A DNA stretch of 64,000 bases from Thermocaproicibacter sp002410755 (GTDB lineage Bacteria > Bacillota > Clostridia > Oscillospirales > Acutalibacteraceae). The stretch is taken from assembly GCA_036839715.1 (NCBI GenBank), contig DAITDU010000005.1, positions 9,055 through 73,054 on the forward strand, in the 5' to 3' direction. Below the pieces are notes generated by a model, which had not been told where the DNA came from, ran no database searches, and was given only the letters and a program-made list of their open reading frames with translations. Numbering within the stretch: position 1 is the first letter of the stretch; every line of letters starts with the position of its first letter. A program made the position numbers and the translations under genes. Positions 16,304 through 24,241 of this stretch are shown here, in pieces.

Positions 16304-16322
16304 GAGGCTTTCCAATTTCCGG

Positions 16323-16360
16323 TATGCTGTGGCCCCGAAAGGGTTACAGCATATTTTTTT
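16323..16360 (+). terminator. Rho-independent terminator after the phosphohexomutase
   Basis: TATGCTGT (16323-16330) pairs with ACAGCATA (16345-16352), an inner CCC/GGG closes the loop, and seven T follow. It separates the mutase from the convergent spoVAD. Confidence 0.85.
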
Positions 16361-16368
16361 CACGGCAG

Positions 16369-17388
16369 TCAGGCCTGGAGGAAAACAAGATGGGCAACAC
16401 TCGGAATGCTTTCACCCTGCTGCTGGGAAGTGGGGGACATCAGCGCGCCGGTGCCGATAAAGAGAACTTTGTGAAGCTGCCCAGCGCTCATCTGCTGAAG
16501 GATTACGGAGCAGAGGATTGCAGCGCTGCACCCGCAGCCTGAGCCGCCTGCGTGGACATCCTGTTTGTTGCGGTCATAAATCATCAGGCCGCAGTCGTTG
16601 TGGACGGAGCGGATATCTTTGCCTTCATGGTTCATCAGTTCATCGAGCAGCTCACTGCCAATCAGGCCTAGGTCACCCGTCAAAATCAGGTCGTAGTCCT
16701 GTGGGTTGGAACCAGTATCGTTGAAGTAGTCTTCCAGTGTGTTTGCCGCGGCCGGTGCCATAGCTGCCCCCATGTTGGCAGCGTCCTTTAAGCCAAAATC
16801 GACGATACGGCCGAATGTGATTGCGCGGATGCCAACCGGGGCAGCCTGGTACTGGGTGCGTGCGCCGAGAATCATTGCCCCGGCGGCCGTTGCCGTCCAC
16901 TGTGCGGTTGGTGTGCGCTGGCCGCCGTATTCAAGCGGCAAGCGGAACTGGCGCTCTGCCGAGCAGAAGTGAGAGGAAGTAACCGCTGCCGTGCGTGCCG
17001 CTGCACCGGATTCCACGAAGAGCGAAGCGATACCGAGCGTCTGTGCCATCGTAGAGCATGCACCATACTGGCCGAGGAACGGGATATCCAGACTCCTTAG
17101 ACCAAATGTGGAGGAAATGCACTGGTTCAGCAGGTCGCCAGCAAAAATGCAGTCAATGTCGGTATTTTTTAGCTTGGATTTTTTCAGGGCTATCTGCACA
17201 GCCTCGTTCTGAAGGCGGCTTTCCGCTTTTTCCCAGCTTGACTCGCCCAGTGTGGTGTCGGTATGGCACTGGTCATAATATTGGCCGTAGGGTCCTTCAT
17301 ATTCTTTTTTCCCGGCAACGGCGGCAAAGCCTACCACGGCGGGATTTGTCTCAAGCTCAATTGTGTATCTGCCAATCCTTTTCGGCAT
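16369..17388 (-). CDS. spoVAD: Stage V sporulation protein AD
   Basis: SpoVAD is a thiolase-fold protein of the spore inner membrane channel that takes up dipicolinic acid (Ca-DPA) into the forespore and releases it in germination. The 339 residues show the family's GDLLNQCISSTFGLR, GQYGACSTMAQ and SHFCSAERQFR motifs. ATG 17388 follows an SD AAGGGGG eight bases upstream; a TTG at 17409 is less likely because the SD lies inside it. It comes directly after spoVAC. Expression is expected from sigma-G in the forespore. The spoVAE gene that usually follows is missing here: the next gene is convergent. Confidence 0.96.
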   Translation of the reverse strand: MPKRIGRYTIELETNPAVVGFAAVAGKKEYEGPYGQYYDQCHTDTTLGESSWEKAESRLQNEAVQIALKKSKLKNTDIDCIFAGDLLNQCISSTFGLRSLDIPFLGQYGACSTMAQTLGIASLFVESGAAARTAAVTSSHFCSAERQFRLPLEYGGQRTPTAQWTATAAGAMILGARTQYQAAPVGIRAITFGRIVDFGLKDAANMGAAMAPAAANTLEDYFNDTGSNPQDYDLILTGDLGLIGSELLDELMNHEGKDIRSVHNDCGLMIYDRNKQDVHAGGSGCGCSAAILCSVILQQMSAGQLHKVLFIGTGALMSPTSQQQGESIPSVAHLVFLQA

Positions 17389-17411
17389 GAGAAAAGCCCC
17401 CTTCCGCAAAA

Positions 17412-17855
17412 TCAGTAGAGATGGAAAAACCAGAGGATCAGTCCGTAGAGGATGGATGCGGCGGTACCGTAAACAAGTACCGGCCCGGCGATTACAAACA
17501 TCTTTGCACCAATGCCGAGAATGTAGCCTTCGCTTTTGAACTCCATTGCAGGTGCAACAATGGAGTTTGCAAAGCCGGTGATTGGCACAAGAGTGCCTGC
17601 GCCGCCAATCTTTGCAATATTATCATAGACACGCAGCGCGGTCAGCAGCGCGGAAAGCCCGATGAGTGTGATGGAGACAAACGCACTCGAAGCCTGCTCG
17701 TCCAGGCCGAAAAAGCGGTAAATCTCCAGAAAGCACTGCCCAAGTGTGCAGATTGCGCCGCCAATCAGGAATGCCCCTGCCATATCCCGTGCATAATGGG
17801 AATTCGGTGAAGCTTTTTTTGCCATCTGTTTGTATTCGGCTTTTGTGATGGTCAA
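17412..17855 (-). CDS. spoVAC: Stage V sporulation protein AC
   Basis: SpoVAC is a membrane protein of the SpoVA Ca-DPA channel and acts as a mechanosensitive pore in germination. The 147 residues begin LTITKAEYKQMAKKASP, the family start. TTG 17855 has an SD AGAAGGG six bases upstream; a longer frame from ATG 17921 lacks one. About four hydrophobic helices follow, with the conserved GGAICTLGQ, GAGTLVPITGFANS and EFKSEGYILGIG stretches. The stop is 24 bp before the spoVAD start, so the two form an operon. Confidence 0.95.
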   Translation of the reverse strand: MTITKAEYKQMAKKASPNSHYARDMAGAFLIGGAICTLGQCFLEIYRFFGLDEQASSAFVSITLIGLSALLTALRVYDNIAKIGGAGTLVPITGFANSIVAPAMEFKSEGYILGIGAKMFVIAGPVLVYGTAASILYGLILWFFHLY

Positions 17856-18169
17856 ATGTAACCCTTCTTTCCGGAAGCCCTGAAATGTATTCTGCCAACT
17901 GTGCGGAATAAATATTCCCATTGTTCCGCCGGTAAAGCAGAAAAACCGGACACGGCGGCCGGAAGAAAATTAACCTAAAAAATGCTGAGTAATTTTTTTC
18001 CCAACTCTGAGACAGAAATGGAGCCGCCCGAGGGTTTCATTCCTCGGGCGGTTCCATGCATCTGCGAACTGTCAAAGATGCTTTATTGTTATGTGCTTCT
18101 CTTTTCAGTGGGTTATAGCTTCGCCGTACAAGTGCCGCAACATCACCGAAACACTGTGCGGTACCTGCT
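17856..18169. other. 314-bp intergenic stretch, hairpin but no gene
   Basis: This holds the promoter region of spoVAC-spoVAD and the 3' region of queT. I could not find a confident sigma-G pair of boxes. The only strong structure is the hairpin at 18024-18051, listed separately. Confidence 0.5.
18024..18051 (-). terminator. Hairpin downstream of queT
   Basis: CCGCCCGAGG (18024-18033) and CCTCGGGCGG (18042-18051) form a perfect 10-bp stem with an 8-base loop. It is 118 bp after the queT stop. No T-tract follows on either strand, so it may protect the mRNA end rather than terminate. Confidence 0.45.
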
Positions 18170-18715
18170 CTACTGAAGGAGAGATTTCAGCTTTTTATTT
18201 TTTTCGATTAAAATAAGGAGCGGCAAGCCGAGACCATAGCAGATAACCAGCTCACCAAGGCCAACAGACAGGGCATTTGCCCAGAAAAGCACCCAGTTGG
18301 GGTTCTGGAACCAGGTGAGATCACAATTTCCACCGTTCACAATGGTGATTTCAAGCCCGATGATAGCCGCATTCACAATGACGGGAGGCAGCAGCGCGAG
18401 GAGCGGGATGCCGTGGAAGCGGACATGGCGCAGGGCCCGTGTGAGCAGCGCTGCAAGGAATGTTGCCAATGTACCGAATACCATGTCATAAACGCCGAAG
18501 CCGCTCAGAATGTTTGCAAGAAGGCATCCAAGCGTAAGGCCGGGAACAGCCGCTGATGAAAAGACCGGGAGAACGGTGAGCGCTTCGGAAAAGCGAAACT
18601 GCACCGGCCCATAGGCAATGCCTGCCAGGGCGGCAAGCCAAGTCAAAACCGCATAAGCGGCAGCAATAACAGAGCCTTTCGCAAGGAAAAGCGTGTGGCT
18701 GGACTGCTGATTCAT
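18170..18715 (-). CDS. queT: QueT family queuosine-precursor transporter (ECF S component)
   Basis: A 181-aa membrane protein with five or six hydrophobic helices. The phrase YGPVQFRFSEALTVLPVF near residues 35-52 is typical of the QueT family, S components of energy-coupling factor transporters that import queuosine precursors such as preQ1 or queuine. The ATG at 18715 has an SD GGAGG within the tail of a preQ1-I riboswitch, which independently supports the substrate class. It needs the shared ECF module (EcfA/A'/T), which is not in this window. A terminator of the upstream gene precedes the riboswitch, so queT is its own unit. Confidence 0.93.
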   Translation of the reverse strand: MNQQSSHTLFLAKGSVIAAAYAVLTWLAALAGIAYGPVQFRFSEALTVLPVFSSAAVPGLTLGCLLANILSGFGVYDMVFGTLATFLAALLTRALRHVRFHGIPLLALLPPVIVNAAIIGLEITIVNGGNCDLTWFQNPNWVLFWANALSVGLGELVICYGLGLPLLILIEKNKKLKSLLQ

Positions 18716-18726
18716 TTTTTCTGGTT

Positions 18727-18767
18727 CCTCCGTAGTTTTGTTTTAGGTCAGGATGTTGCGACTGACC
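18727..18767 (-). ncRNA. PreQ1-I riboswitch controlling queT
   Basis: On the minus strand a 6-bp stem GGTCAG/CTGACC (18767-18762 and 18751-18746) encloses the loop TCGCAACATC and is followed by an A-rich tail TAAAACAAAACTA that runs into GGAGG. This is the compact layout of preQ1 class I: one stem, a C-containing loop and an A-rich tail that forms the pseudoknot. It looks very like the Thermoanaerobacter tengcongensis example, which also has TCGCA in the loop and AACAAAAC in the tail. The pseudoknot would bury the SD, so control is probably on translation. Confidence 0.85.
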
Positions 18768-18775
18768 ATTTGTAC

Positions 18776-18820
18776 AGGAAAAAATCCCCGTGCGCACTAT
18801 CGATTGTAACGCACGGGGGA
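18776..18820 (-). terminator. Terminator of the CNNM/CBS gene
   Basis: On the minus strand CCCCGTGC (18818-18811) pairs with GCACGGGG (18793-18786) and is followed by ATTTTTT. It isolates queT and its riboswitch from the upstream gene. Confidence 0.85.
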
Positions 18821-18837
18821 CGGAAATGCAAATCCCG

Positions 18838-20235
18838 TCATTTTTTCGGGGATGTGGGAGACACCGCTTTCTTTGGCGGGTCTTTTACAATCGTAATACG
18901 CGCAATCCGGTGTGAGTCTATTTCATCGGCTGTAAGAGTAAGATTCTTGACTTTTACATGCGGATGCTCGTCCGCCTTCGGGATGCGCCCGAGCTGCTTA
19001 ATCATCAGGCCGGCGATGGTGTCATAGTCGCCCTCCGGGAGCTGCACGCCGGTCAAGTCGGAAATCTCGTCAATGGAGGCCATGCCGTCCACGCTGTAGC
19101 GGTTCTCACTTTCCCGCTGGATTTCCTCTTCATCGGTGTCGTATTCATCCTCAATGTTGCCAACGATGGACTCAAGCAGGTCTTCCATGGTAACAATGCC
19201 CGCTGTGCCGCCGTATTCGTCAACTGCGACCGCAATCTGGAGCCTCTGTGATGTCATCTCAGAAAAGAGATCCCCGCAGGGCTTTGTTTCCGGAACAAAG
19301 TAGGCGGGATGCATCAGGTCGGTCAGCTTGGTGGATGGATTAACGGAAATACCGACGTATTTCAAAAAATCCTTGACATAGAGAATGCCGAGAATATCGT
19401 CAAGGTCACCGTGATAGACAGGGATGCGGGAATAACCCTGGTTGCGTGCAAGTGCAACGGCTTCGGCTACAGTCGCTGTATCTTCCACGGCGTCAACCTC
19501 GGTGCGCGGAGTCATGATTTCGCTTACGGTGCTGTCACTAAAATCAAAGATGTTGGAAATCATATCTTTTGTATCTTCACGCAGCACCCCTTTTTCTTCC
19601 CCTGCGTCCACCATCATCATAATGTCTTCTTCGGTGACGGTCTGTTCCTTATCACTTGGATCAATGCCAAGGAAGTGAAGAACACCGTTGGTGGAAGCCG
19701 TCAGAAGGGAAACAATCGGGCGGAAAACGGTTGCAACGCCCGTGAGAATCCCGGCGGAGCGGAATGAAATTTCCTCGGCGCGTTTCATAGCGACTTTCTT
19801 TGGGACAAGCTCTCCGAATACAAGGGAAAAATAAGAGAGGATCAACGTAATCAGAACCGTTGAAATCCCATGGATCACCGGACTGGAAAACGACAGAAAG
19901 GCAAGGGCCCGGCTTAAGTCATCGGAAAAATTCTGGGAGGCAATTGCCGAAGAAAGGAAACCGGCCAGCGTAACGCCAATCTGGATGGTGGAGAAAAAAC
20001 GGCTGCTGTTTTTCATCAGCTTGAAAAGCTTCCTGGCGCTTTTGTTTCCCTCTTTTGCCATCCTTTCAATTTTTGCGTCTTTCAGTGTGATAACAGCAAT
20101 TTCACTTGCCGAAAAAAATGCGTTGACAAGTGTCAGCAAAACCAAAAGCAAAACGGCTCCCCATGCTTTTTGCGGGGTGTCTGCTCCGGCAGCGGAAAGT
20201 AACAGGGGACAGACAGGGTCAGGGTCGGGCGACAT
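18838..20235 (-). CDS. CNNM/CBS-domain membrane protein (HlyC/CorC family)
   Basis: A 465-aa protein of the former UPF0053 family. After about 25 residues come three or four helices of a CNNM transmembrane domain (FFSASEIAVITLKDAKIERM, then FGELVPKKVAMKRAEE). Two CBS domains lie at about 215-340 (SEIMTPRTEVDAV, YSRIPVYHGDLDDILGILYVKD in part) and a CorC_HlyC domain at about 375-455 (YDTIAGLMIKQLGRIP). Relatives such as YhdP/MpfA work in magnesium efflux; the old name hemolysin is misleading. It is monocistronic, with a terminator behind it. Confidence 0.9.
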   Translation of the reverse strand: MSPDPDPVCPLLLSAAGADTPQKAWGAVLLLVLLTLVNAFFSASEIAVITLKDAKIERMAKEGNKSARKLFKLMKNSSRFFSTIQIGVTLAGFLSSAIASQNFSDDLSRALAFLSFSSPVIHGISTVLITLILSYFSLVFGELVPKKVAMKRAEEISFRSAGILTGVATVFRPIVSLLTASTNGVLHFLGIDPSDKEQTVTEEDIMMMVDAGEEKGVLREDTKDMISNIFDFSDSTVSEIMTPRTEVDAVEDTATVAEAVALARNQGYSRIPVYHGDLDDILGILYVKDFLKYVGISVNPSTKLTDLMHPAYFVPETKPCGDLFSEMTSQRLQIAVAVDEYGGTAGIVTMEDLLESIVGNIEDEYDTDEEEIQRESENRYSVDGMASIDEISDLTGVQLPEGDYDTIAGLMIKQLGRIPKADEHPHVKVKNLTLTADEIDSHRIARITIVKDPPKKAVSPTSPKK

Positions 20236-20410
20236 ATCATCTCTCCTTTTTCAAATTGAGTATGTGATATATGTTTAGTTAGTGGGAATCTTGGGAAGGA
20301 ATTAACCCACCTTATTCTATTCTAATTGTTCTCCATATTTCTGTCAATTCCACCCTTAAAGGGGCCCGGTGCAGGCAGCCTAAATTTTATTTCTTTTTGC
20401 CATAATAGAC

Positions 20411-20439
20411 TTTACATGCTGTTGAAAAGATGTTAATAT
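20411..20439 (+). promoter_or_regulatory. Promoter of nifJ
   Basis: TTTACA (20411-20416) and TAATAT (20434-20439) are spaced by 17 bp and lie 58 bp before the nifJ start, in a sigma-A-like arrangement. Confidence 0.7.
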
Positions 20440-20496
20440 TATAACGTGTAACTGGCACCTCGGTGATGCTTTATTATCCCGTAAGGAGGAAATAAA

Positions 20497-23400
20497 ATGG
20501 ATTCAAGAAAAATGAAGACCATGGATGGCAATAACGCTGCCGCATATGTTTCTTATGCGTTTACTGATGTTGCCGCTATCTATCCGATTACACCCTCATC
20601 TGTCATGGCAGATGAGGCGGACAAAATGTCCGCGGCGAATCGGAAAAACTTGTTTGGCAGGCCGGTTCAGATTACAGAGATGGAGTCTGAAGGCGGTGCT
20701 TCCGGTACCGTGCATGGCTCCCTTGCAGCCGGCGCCCTTACCACAACCTATACGGCTTCCCAGGGCTTGCTGCTGATGATTCCGAATATGTACAAGATTG
20801 CCGGAGAATTTCTGCCGGGTGTAATGCATGTTGCTGCCCGCTCTCTTTCCACACAGGCTCTGTGCATCTTCGGTGACCATTCCGATATTTATGCCTGCCG
20901 CCAGACCGGGTGGGCAATGCTCTGTTCAAACAGCCCGCAGGAGTGCATGGATCTTGGCGCAGTCGCTCATCTTTCTGCTATTAAGGGCCGTGTCCCGGTA
21001 ATGCATTTCTTCGACGGATTCCGTACCTCCCACGAGATTCAGAAAATCCATATCTGGGACGACAAGGATCTTGCAGATATGCTTGACTGGAAGGCTGTTG
21101 ATGATTTCCGCCGCAATGCCATGAACCCGGAACACCCAGTGACAAAAGGCACCAGCGAAAATGATGACATGTTCTTCCAGGTCAACGAGGCAAGCAACTC
21201 CCATTATGACGCATTCCCGGAAGTTGTCGTTGACTATATGAATCAGGTCAATGCCAAGATTGGTACAAACTATAAGCCATTTAACTACTATGGTGCCCCG
21301 GATGCCACCGAGGTAATTATCGCCATGGGCTCCGTCTGCGAGTGCGCAGAAGAAGTGGTTGACTACCTTAACGCGAAGGGTGAAAAGGTTGGCCTTGTAA
21401 AAGTCCACCTGTACCGTCCGTTTGTTGCCAAGTATCTGCTGAACGTCCTGCCGAAGACTGTTAAGAAGATCAGCGTGCTTGACCGTACAAAAGAGCGCGG
21501 TTCCATTGGCGAGCCTCTGTACCTTGATATTGTTGCTGCCCTCAAGGGAAGCCAGTTTGAAACCACACCGGTTTACACAGGCCGCTATGGCCTTGGCTCG
21601 AAAGACACCAACCCGGGCCAGATTATCGCCGTTTACCGCAACATGGAAAGCAATTCCCCGAAGAAGCGCTTCACAATCGGAATCGACGACGATGTGACAC
21701 ATCTGTCCCTTGAAGTTAAGGAAAATCCAGACACCACAGCGCCTGGAACACATTCCTGCAAATTCTGGGGCCTTGGTGCAGACGGAACTGTCGGTGCAAA
21801 CAAGAACTCCATTAAGATTATCGGCGACCATACCGATATGTATGCGCAGGGCTACTTCGCCTACGACTCCAAAAAGTCCGGCGGCCTGACCATCTCCCAC
21901 CTGCGCTTTGGCAAAAAGCCGATTAAGTCCACTTACTATATTTCAAAGGCTGATTTTGTTGCCTGCCACAAGCCTGCCTACGTCAATCAGTATGATATGG
22001 TGGAAGACCTGAAACCCGGCGGGAATTTCCTGCTCAACTGCGAGTGGGATGAGAAGGAACTCGACAAATATCTGCCGGCCAAGATGAAGAGATATATTGC
22101 CAACAACAATATTAACTTCTACACCATCAACGGTGTAAAACTCGGCAAAGAAATTGGCCTCGGCGGAAGAATCAATACGATTCTCCAGTCTGCATTCTTC
22201 ACGATTGCAAACATCATCCCGAAAGACGATGCAATTCAGTATATGAAGGACGCCGCCACAAAGTCCTACAGCAAGAAGGGCGACAAAGTCGTCAAGATGA
22301 ACCATGAGGCCATTGAACGTGGTGCAAATGAGTTCGTAAAGGTCCATGTTCCGGAATCCTGGAAGACAGCGAAGGATGAGTCGGTTTCTGCAAAGGTTGA
22401 CTGCGGGGATCCGAAGCTCACGGAGTATGTCAACAATGTGCTGCTTCCGGCGAACCACCACCAGGGCGACAAGGTGCCTGTTTCCGCTGTCCTCAAAATG
22501 GCAGACGGCACGGTTCCGTCTGGCTCTGCTGCTTATGAGAAGCGCGGCATTGCAATTGATGTCCCGGAGTGGAACCCGGACAACTGCATCCAGTGCAACC
22601 GCTGCTCTTATGTTTGCCCGCACGCGGTAATTCGTCCGGTCGTCATGACTGCTGAAGAGGCTGCAAAGGCCCCGAAGAGCATGAAGATGAAAGACATGCT
22701 GCTTATGCCGGGCATGAAGTTTGCCATGACAGTTTCCACCCTGGACTGCACGGGCTGCGGCTCCTGCGCAACAATCTGCCCCGGCATGAAAGGCGCGAAA
22801 GCCCTTACCATGAAGCCAATGCAGACTCAGCTTGAAAGCCAGAAGGGCTTTGACTATGGCGTGAAGCTTCCTGAAAAACCGGAAGTTGCCAAGAAGTTCA
22901 GCCCGGCAACGGTCAAGGGCAGCCAGTTCCGCAAACCGCTGCTTGAGTTCTCCGGTGCGTGCGGCGGCTGCGGTGAAACTCCGTATGCAAAGCTTGCCAC
23001 ACAGCTTTTTGGTGACAGAATGTATATTGCCAATGCAACAGGCTGCTCATCCATCTGGGGCGGCTCCGAGCCGGCAACTCCGTATACCCGCAATGCAAAA
23101 GGCTACGGCCCGGCATGGAACAACTCCCTCTTTGAAGACAATGCCGAATTTGGTTACGGCATGGCACTTGCCAATGATGCAATCCGCGGCCGTCTTGCCG
23201 AATATGTAAAAGGCATTGCTGCTTCCGCAGATGCTACGGATGCAATGAAAGCTGCCTGCAAGAATTATCTGGATACCTTCCGGAGCAGTGTTGCAAACCG
23301 TGAGCCTGCTGACAAGCTGATTGCTGAGCTTGAAAAGGCGGCAAATGGTTCCGGTGAGGTTGCTGACCTTGCAAAGAAGACACTGAAGGACAAGGATTAT

Positions 23401-24060
23401 CTTGCAAAGAAATCCATCTGGATCTTCGGCGGCGACGGCTGGTCTTATGATATTGGCTTTGGCGGCCTCGACCATGTACTTGCTTCAGGAGAAAATGTCA
23501 ATGTCCTTGTCTTTGACACCGAGGTTTATTCCAACACCGGCGGGCAGGCTTCCAAGGCAACCCCAATCGGTTCAGTTGCTCAGTTTGCAGCAACCGGCAA
23601 GTCTACCAAGAAAAAGGATATGCCCGGCATGTTCATGACCTACGGCTATGTCTATGTTGCACATGTTGCAATGGGTGCGGATTACAATCAGACCATTAAG
23701 GCCCTCACAGAAGCAGAAAGCTACGATGGACCATCCATTGTAATCGCCTATGCGCCGTGCATCAACCAGGGCATTAAGACTGGCATGAGCACTTCACAGC
23801 TTGAGGAAAAGAAGGCTGTAGAAGCCGGTTACTGGAAGAACTTCCGCTATGATCCGCGCCTTGCGGAGCAGGGCAAGAATCCATTCCAGCTGGACAGCAA
23901 GGCTCCTTCGTCTTCTTACCGTGACTTTATTATGGGCGAAGTCCGTTACAATTCTCTTACCCGCTCATTCCCGAAGCGCGCAGAGGAGCTCTTTACAAAA
24001 GCTGAGAAGTTTGCAAAGGAAGACTATGACCACCTTGAAAAGATGGCAAAGCCTGACTGA
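20497..24060 (+). CDS. nifJ: Pyruvate:ferredoxin (flavodoxin) oxidoreductase
   Basis: A single-chain PFOR of 1187 aa, which oxidises pyruvate to acetyl-CoA and CO2 and reduces ferredoxin. Domain order is as usual: N-terminal pyruvate-binding domain (AYAFTDVAAIYPITPSS), transketolase-like middle, CoA domain, a two-cluster ferredoxin domain (CIQCNRCSYVCP near residue 695 and CTGCGSCATICP near 750), then the TPP domain with proximal-cluster cysteines (GACGGCGETPY) and GDGWSYDIG ... NTGGQASKA. The SD is AAGGAGG. A strong terminator follows at 24078. The 56-aa ferredoxin at 36641 is a plausible electron acceptor. Confidence 0.98.
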   Translation: MDSRKMKTMDGNNAAAYVSYAFTDVAAIYPITPSSVMADEADKMSAANRKNLFGRPVQITEMESEGGASGTVHGSLAAGALTTTYTASQGLLLMIPNMYKIAGEFLPGVMHVAARSLSTQALCIFGDHSDIYACRQTGWAMLCSNSPQECMDLGAVAHLSAIKGRVPVMHFFDGFRTSHEIQKIHIWDDKDLADMLDWKAVDDFRRNAMNPEHPVTKGTSENDDMFFQVNEASNSHYDAFPEVVVDYMNQVNAKIGTNYKPFNYYGAPDATEVIIAMGSVCECAEEVVDYLNAKGEKVGLVKVHLYRPFVAKYLLNVLPKTVKKISVLDRTKERGSIGEPLYLDIVAALKGSQFETTPVYTGRYGLGSKDTNPGQIIAVYRNMESNSPKKRFTIGIDDDVTHLSLEVKENPDTTAPGTHSCKFWGLGADGTVGANKNSIKIIGDHTDMYAQGYFAYDSKKSGGLTISHLRFGKKPIKSTYYISKADFVACHKPAYVNQYDMVEDLKPGGNFLLNCEWDEKELDKYLPAKMKRYIANNNINFYTINGVKLGKEIGLGGRINTILQSAFFTIANIIPKDDAIQYMKDAATKSYSKKGDKVVKMNHEAIERGANEFVKVHVPESWKTAKDESVSAKVDCGDPKLTEYVNNVLLPANHHQGDKVPVSAVLKMADGTVPSGSAAYEKRGIAIDVPEWNPDNCIQCNRCSYVCPHAVIRPVVMTAEEAAKAPKSMKMKDMLLMPGMKFAMTVSTLDCTGCGSCATICPGMKGAKALTMKPMQTQLESQKGFDYGVKLPEKPEVAKKFSPATVKGSQFRKPLLEFSGACGGCGETPYAKLATQLFGDRMYIANATGCSSIWGGSEPATPYTRNAKGYGPAWNNSLFEDNAEFGYGMALANDAIRGRLAEYVKGIAASADATDAMKAACKNYLDTFRSSVANREPADKLIAELEKAANGSGEVADLAKKTLKDKDYLAKKSIWIFGGDGWSYDIGFGGLDHVLASGENVNVLVFDTEVYSNTGGQASKATPIGSVAQFAATGKSTKKKDMPGMFMTYGYVYVAHVAMGADYNQTIKALTEAESYDGPSIVIAYAPCINQGIKTGMSTSQLEEKKAVEAGYWKNFRYDPRLAEQGKNPFQLDSKAPSSSYRDFIMGEVRYNSLTRSFPKRAEELFTKAEKFAKEDYDHLEKMAKPD

Positions 24061-24077
24061 TTTTCCCAATGCTTTTT

Positions 24078-24108
24078 CCCCGCCGACTTAAGTCGGCGGG
24101 GATTTTTT
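24078..24108 (+). terminator. Terminator after nifJ
   Basis: CCCCGCCGACTT (24078-24089) and AAGTCGGCGGGG (24090-24101) form a perfect 12-bp palindrome, followed by six T. Confidence 0.92.
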
Positions 24109-24241
24109 ATCTGTGAAAAATTTAGCGATGTTAATATATTTTTTAGACTTTGTTCATGAAAAACTTATGACGAAAACACACCTTTTTCATAGAATTGGCA
24201 GATAATAAAGCCAGATGATTTTTAGAAAGGTGTTGACGGAT

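Noticed and set aside
18024..18051. Riboswitch or RNA gene at the queT 3' side
   Set aside because: A simple perfect hairpin with no conserved loop; best seen as 3' end structure.
20926..21900. 324-codon frame on the minus strand
   Set aside because: Antisense shadow of nifJ.
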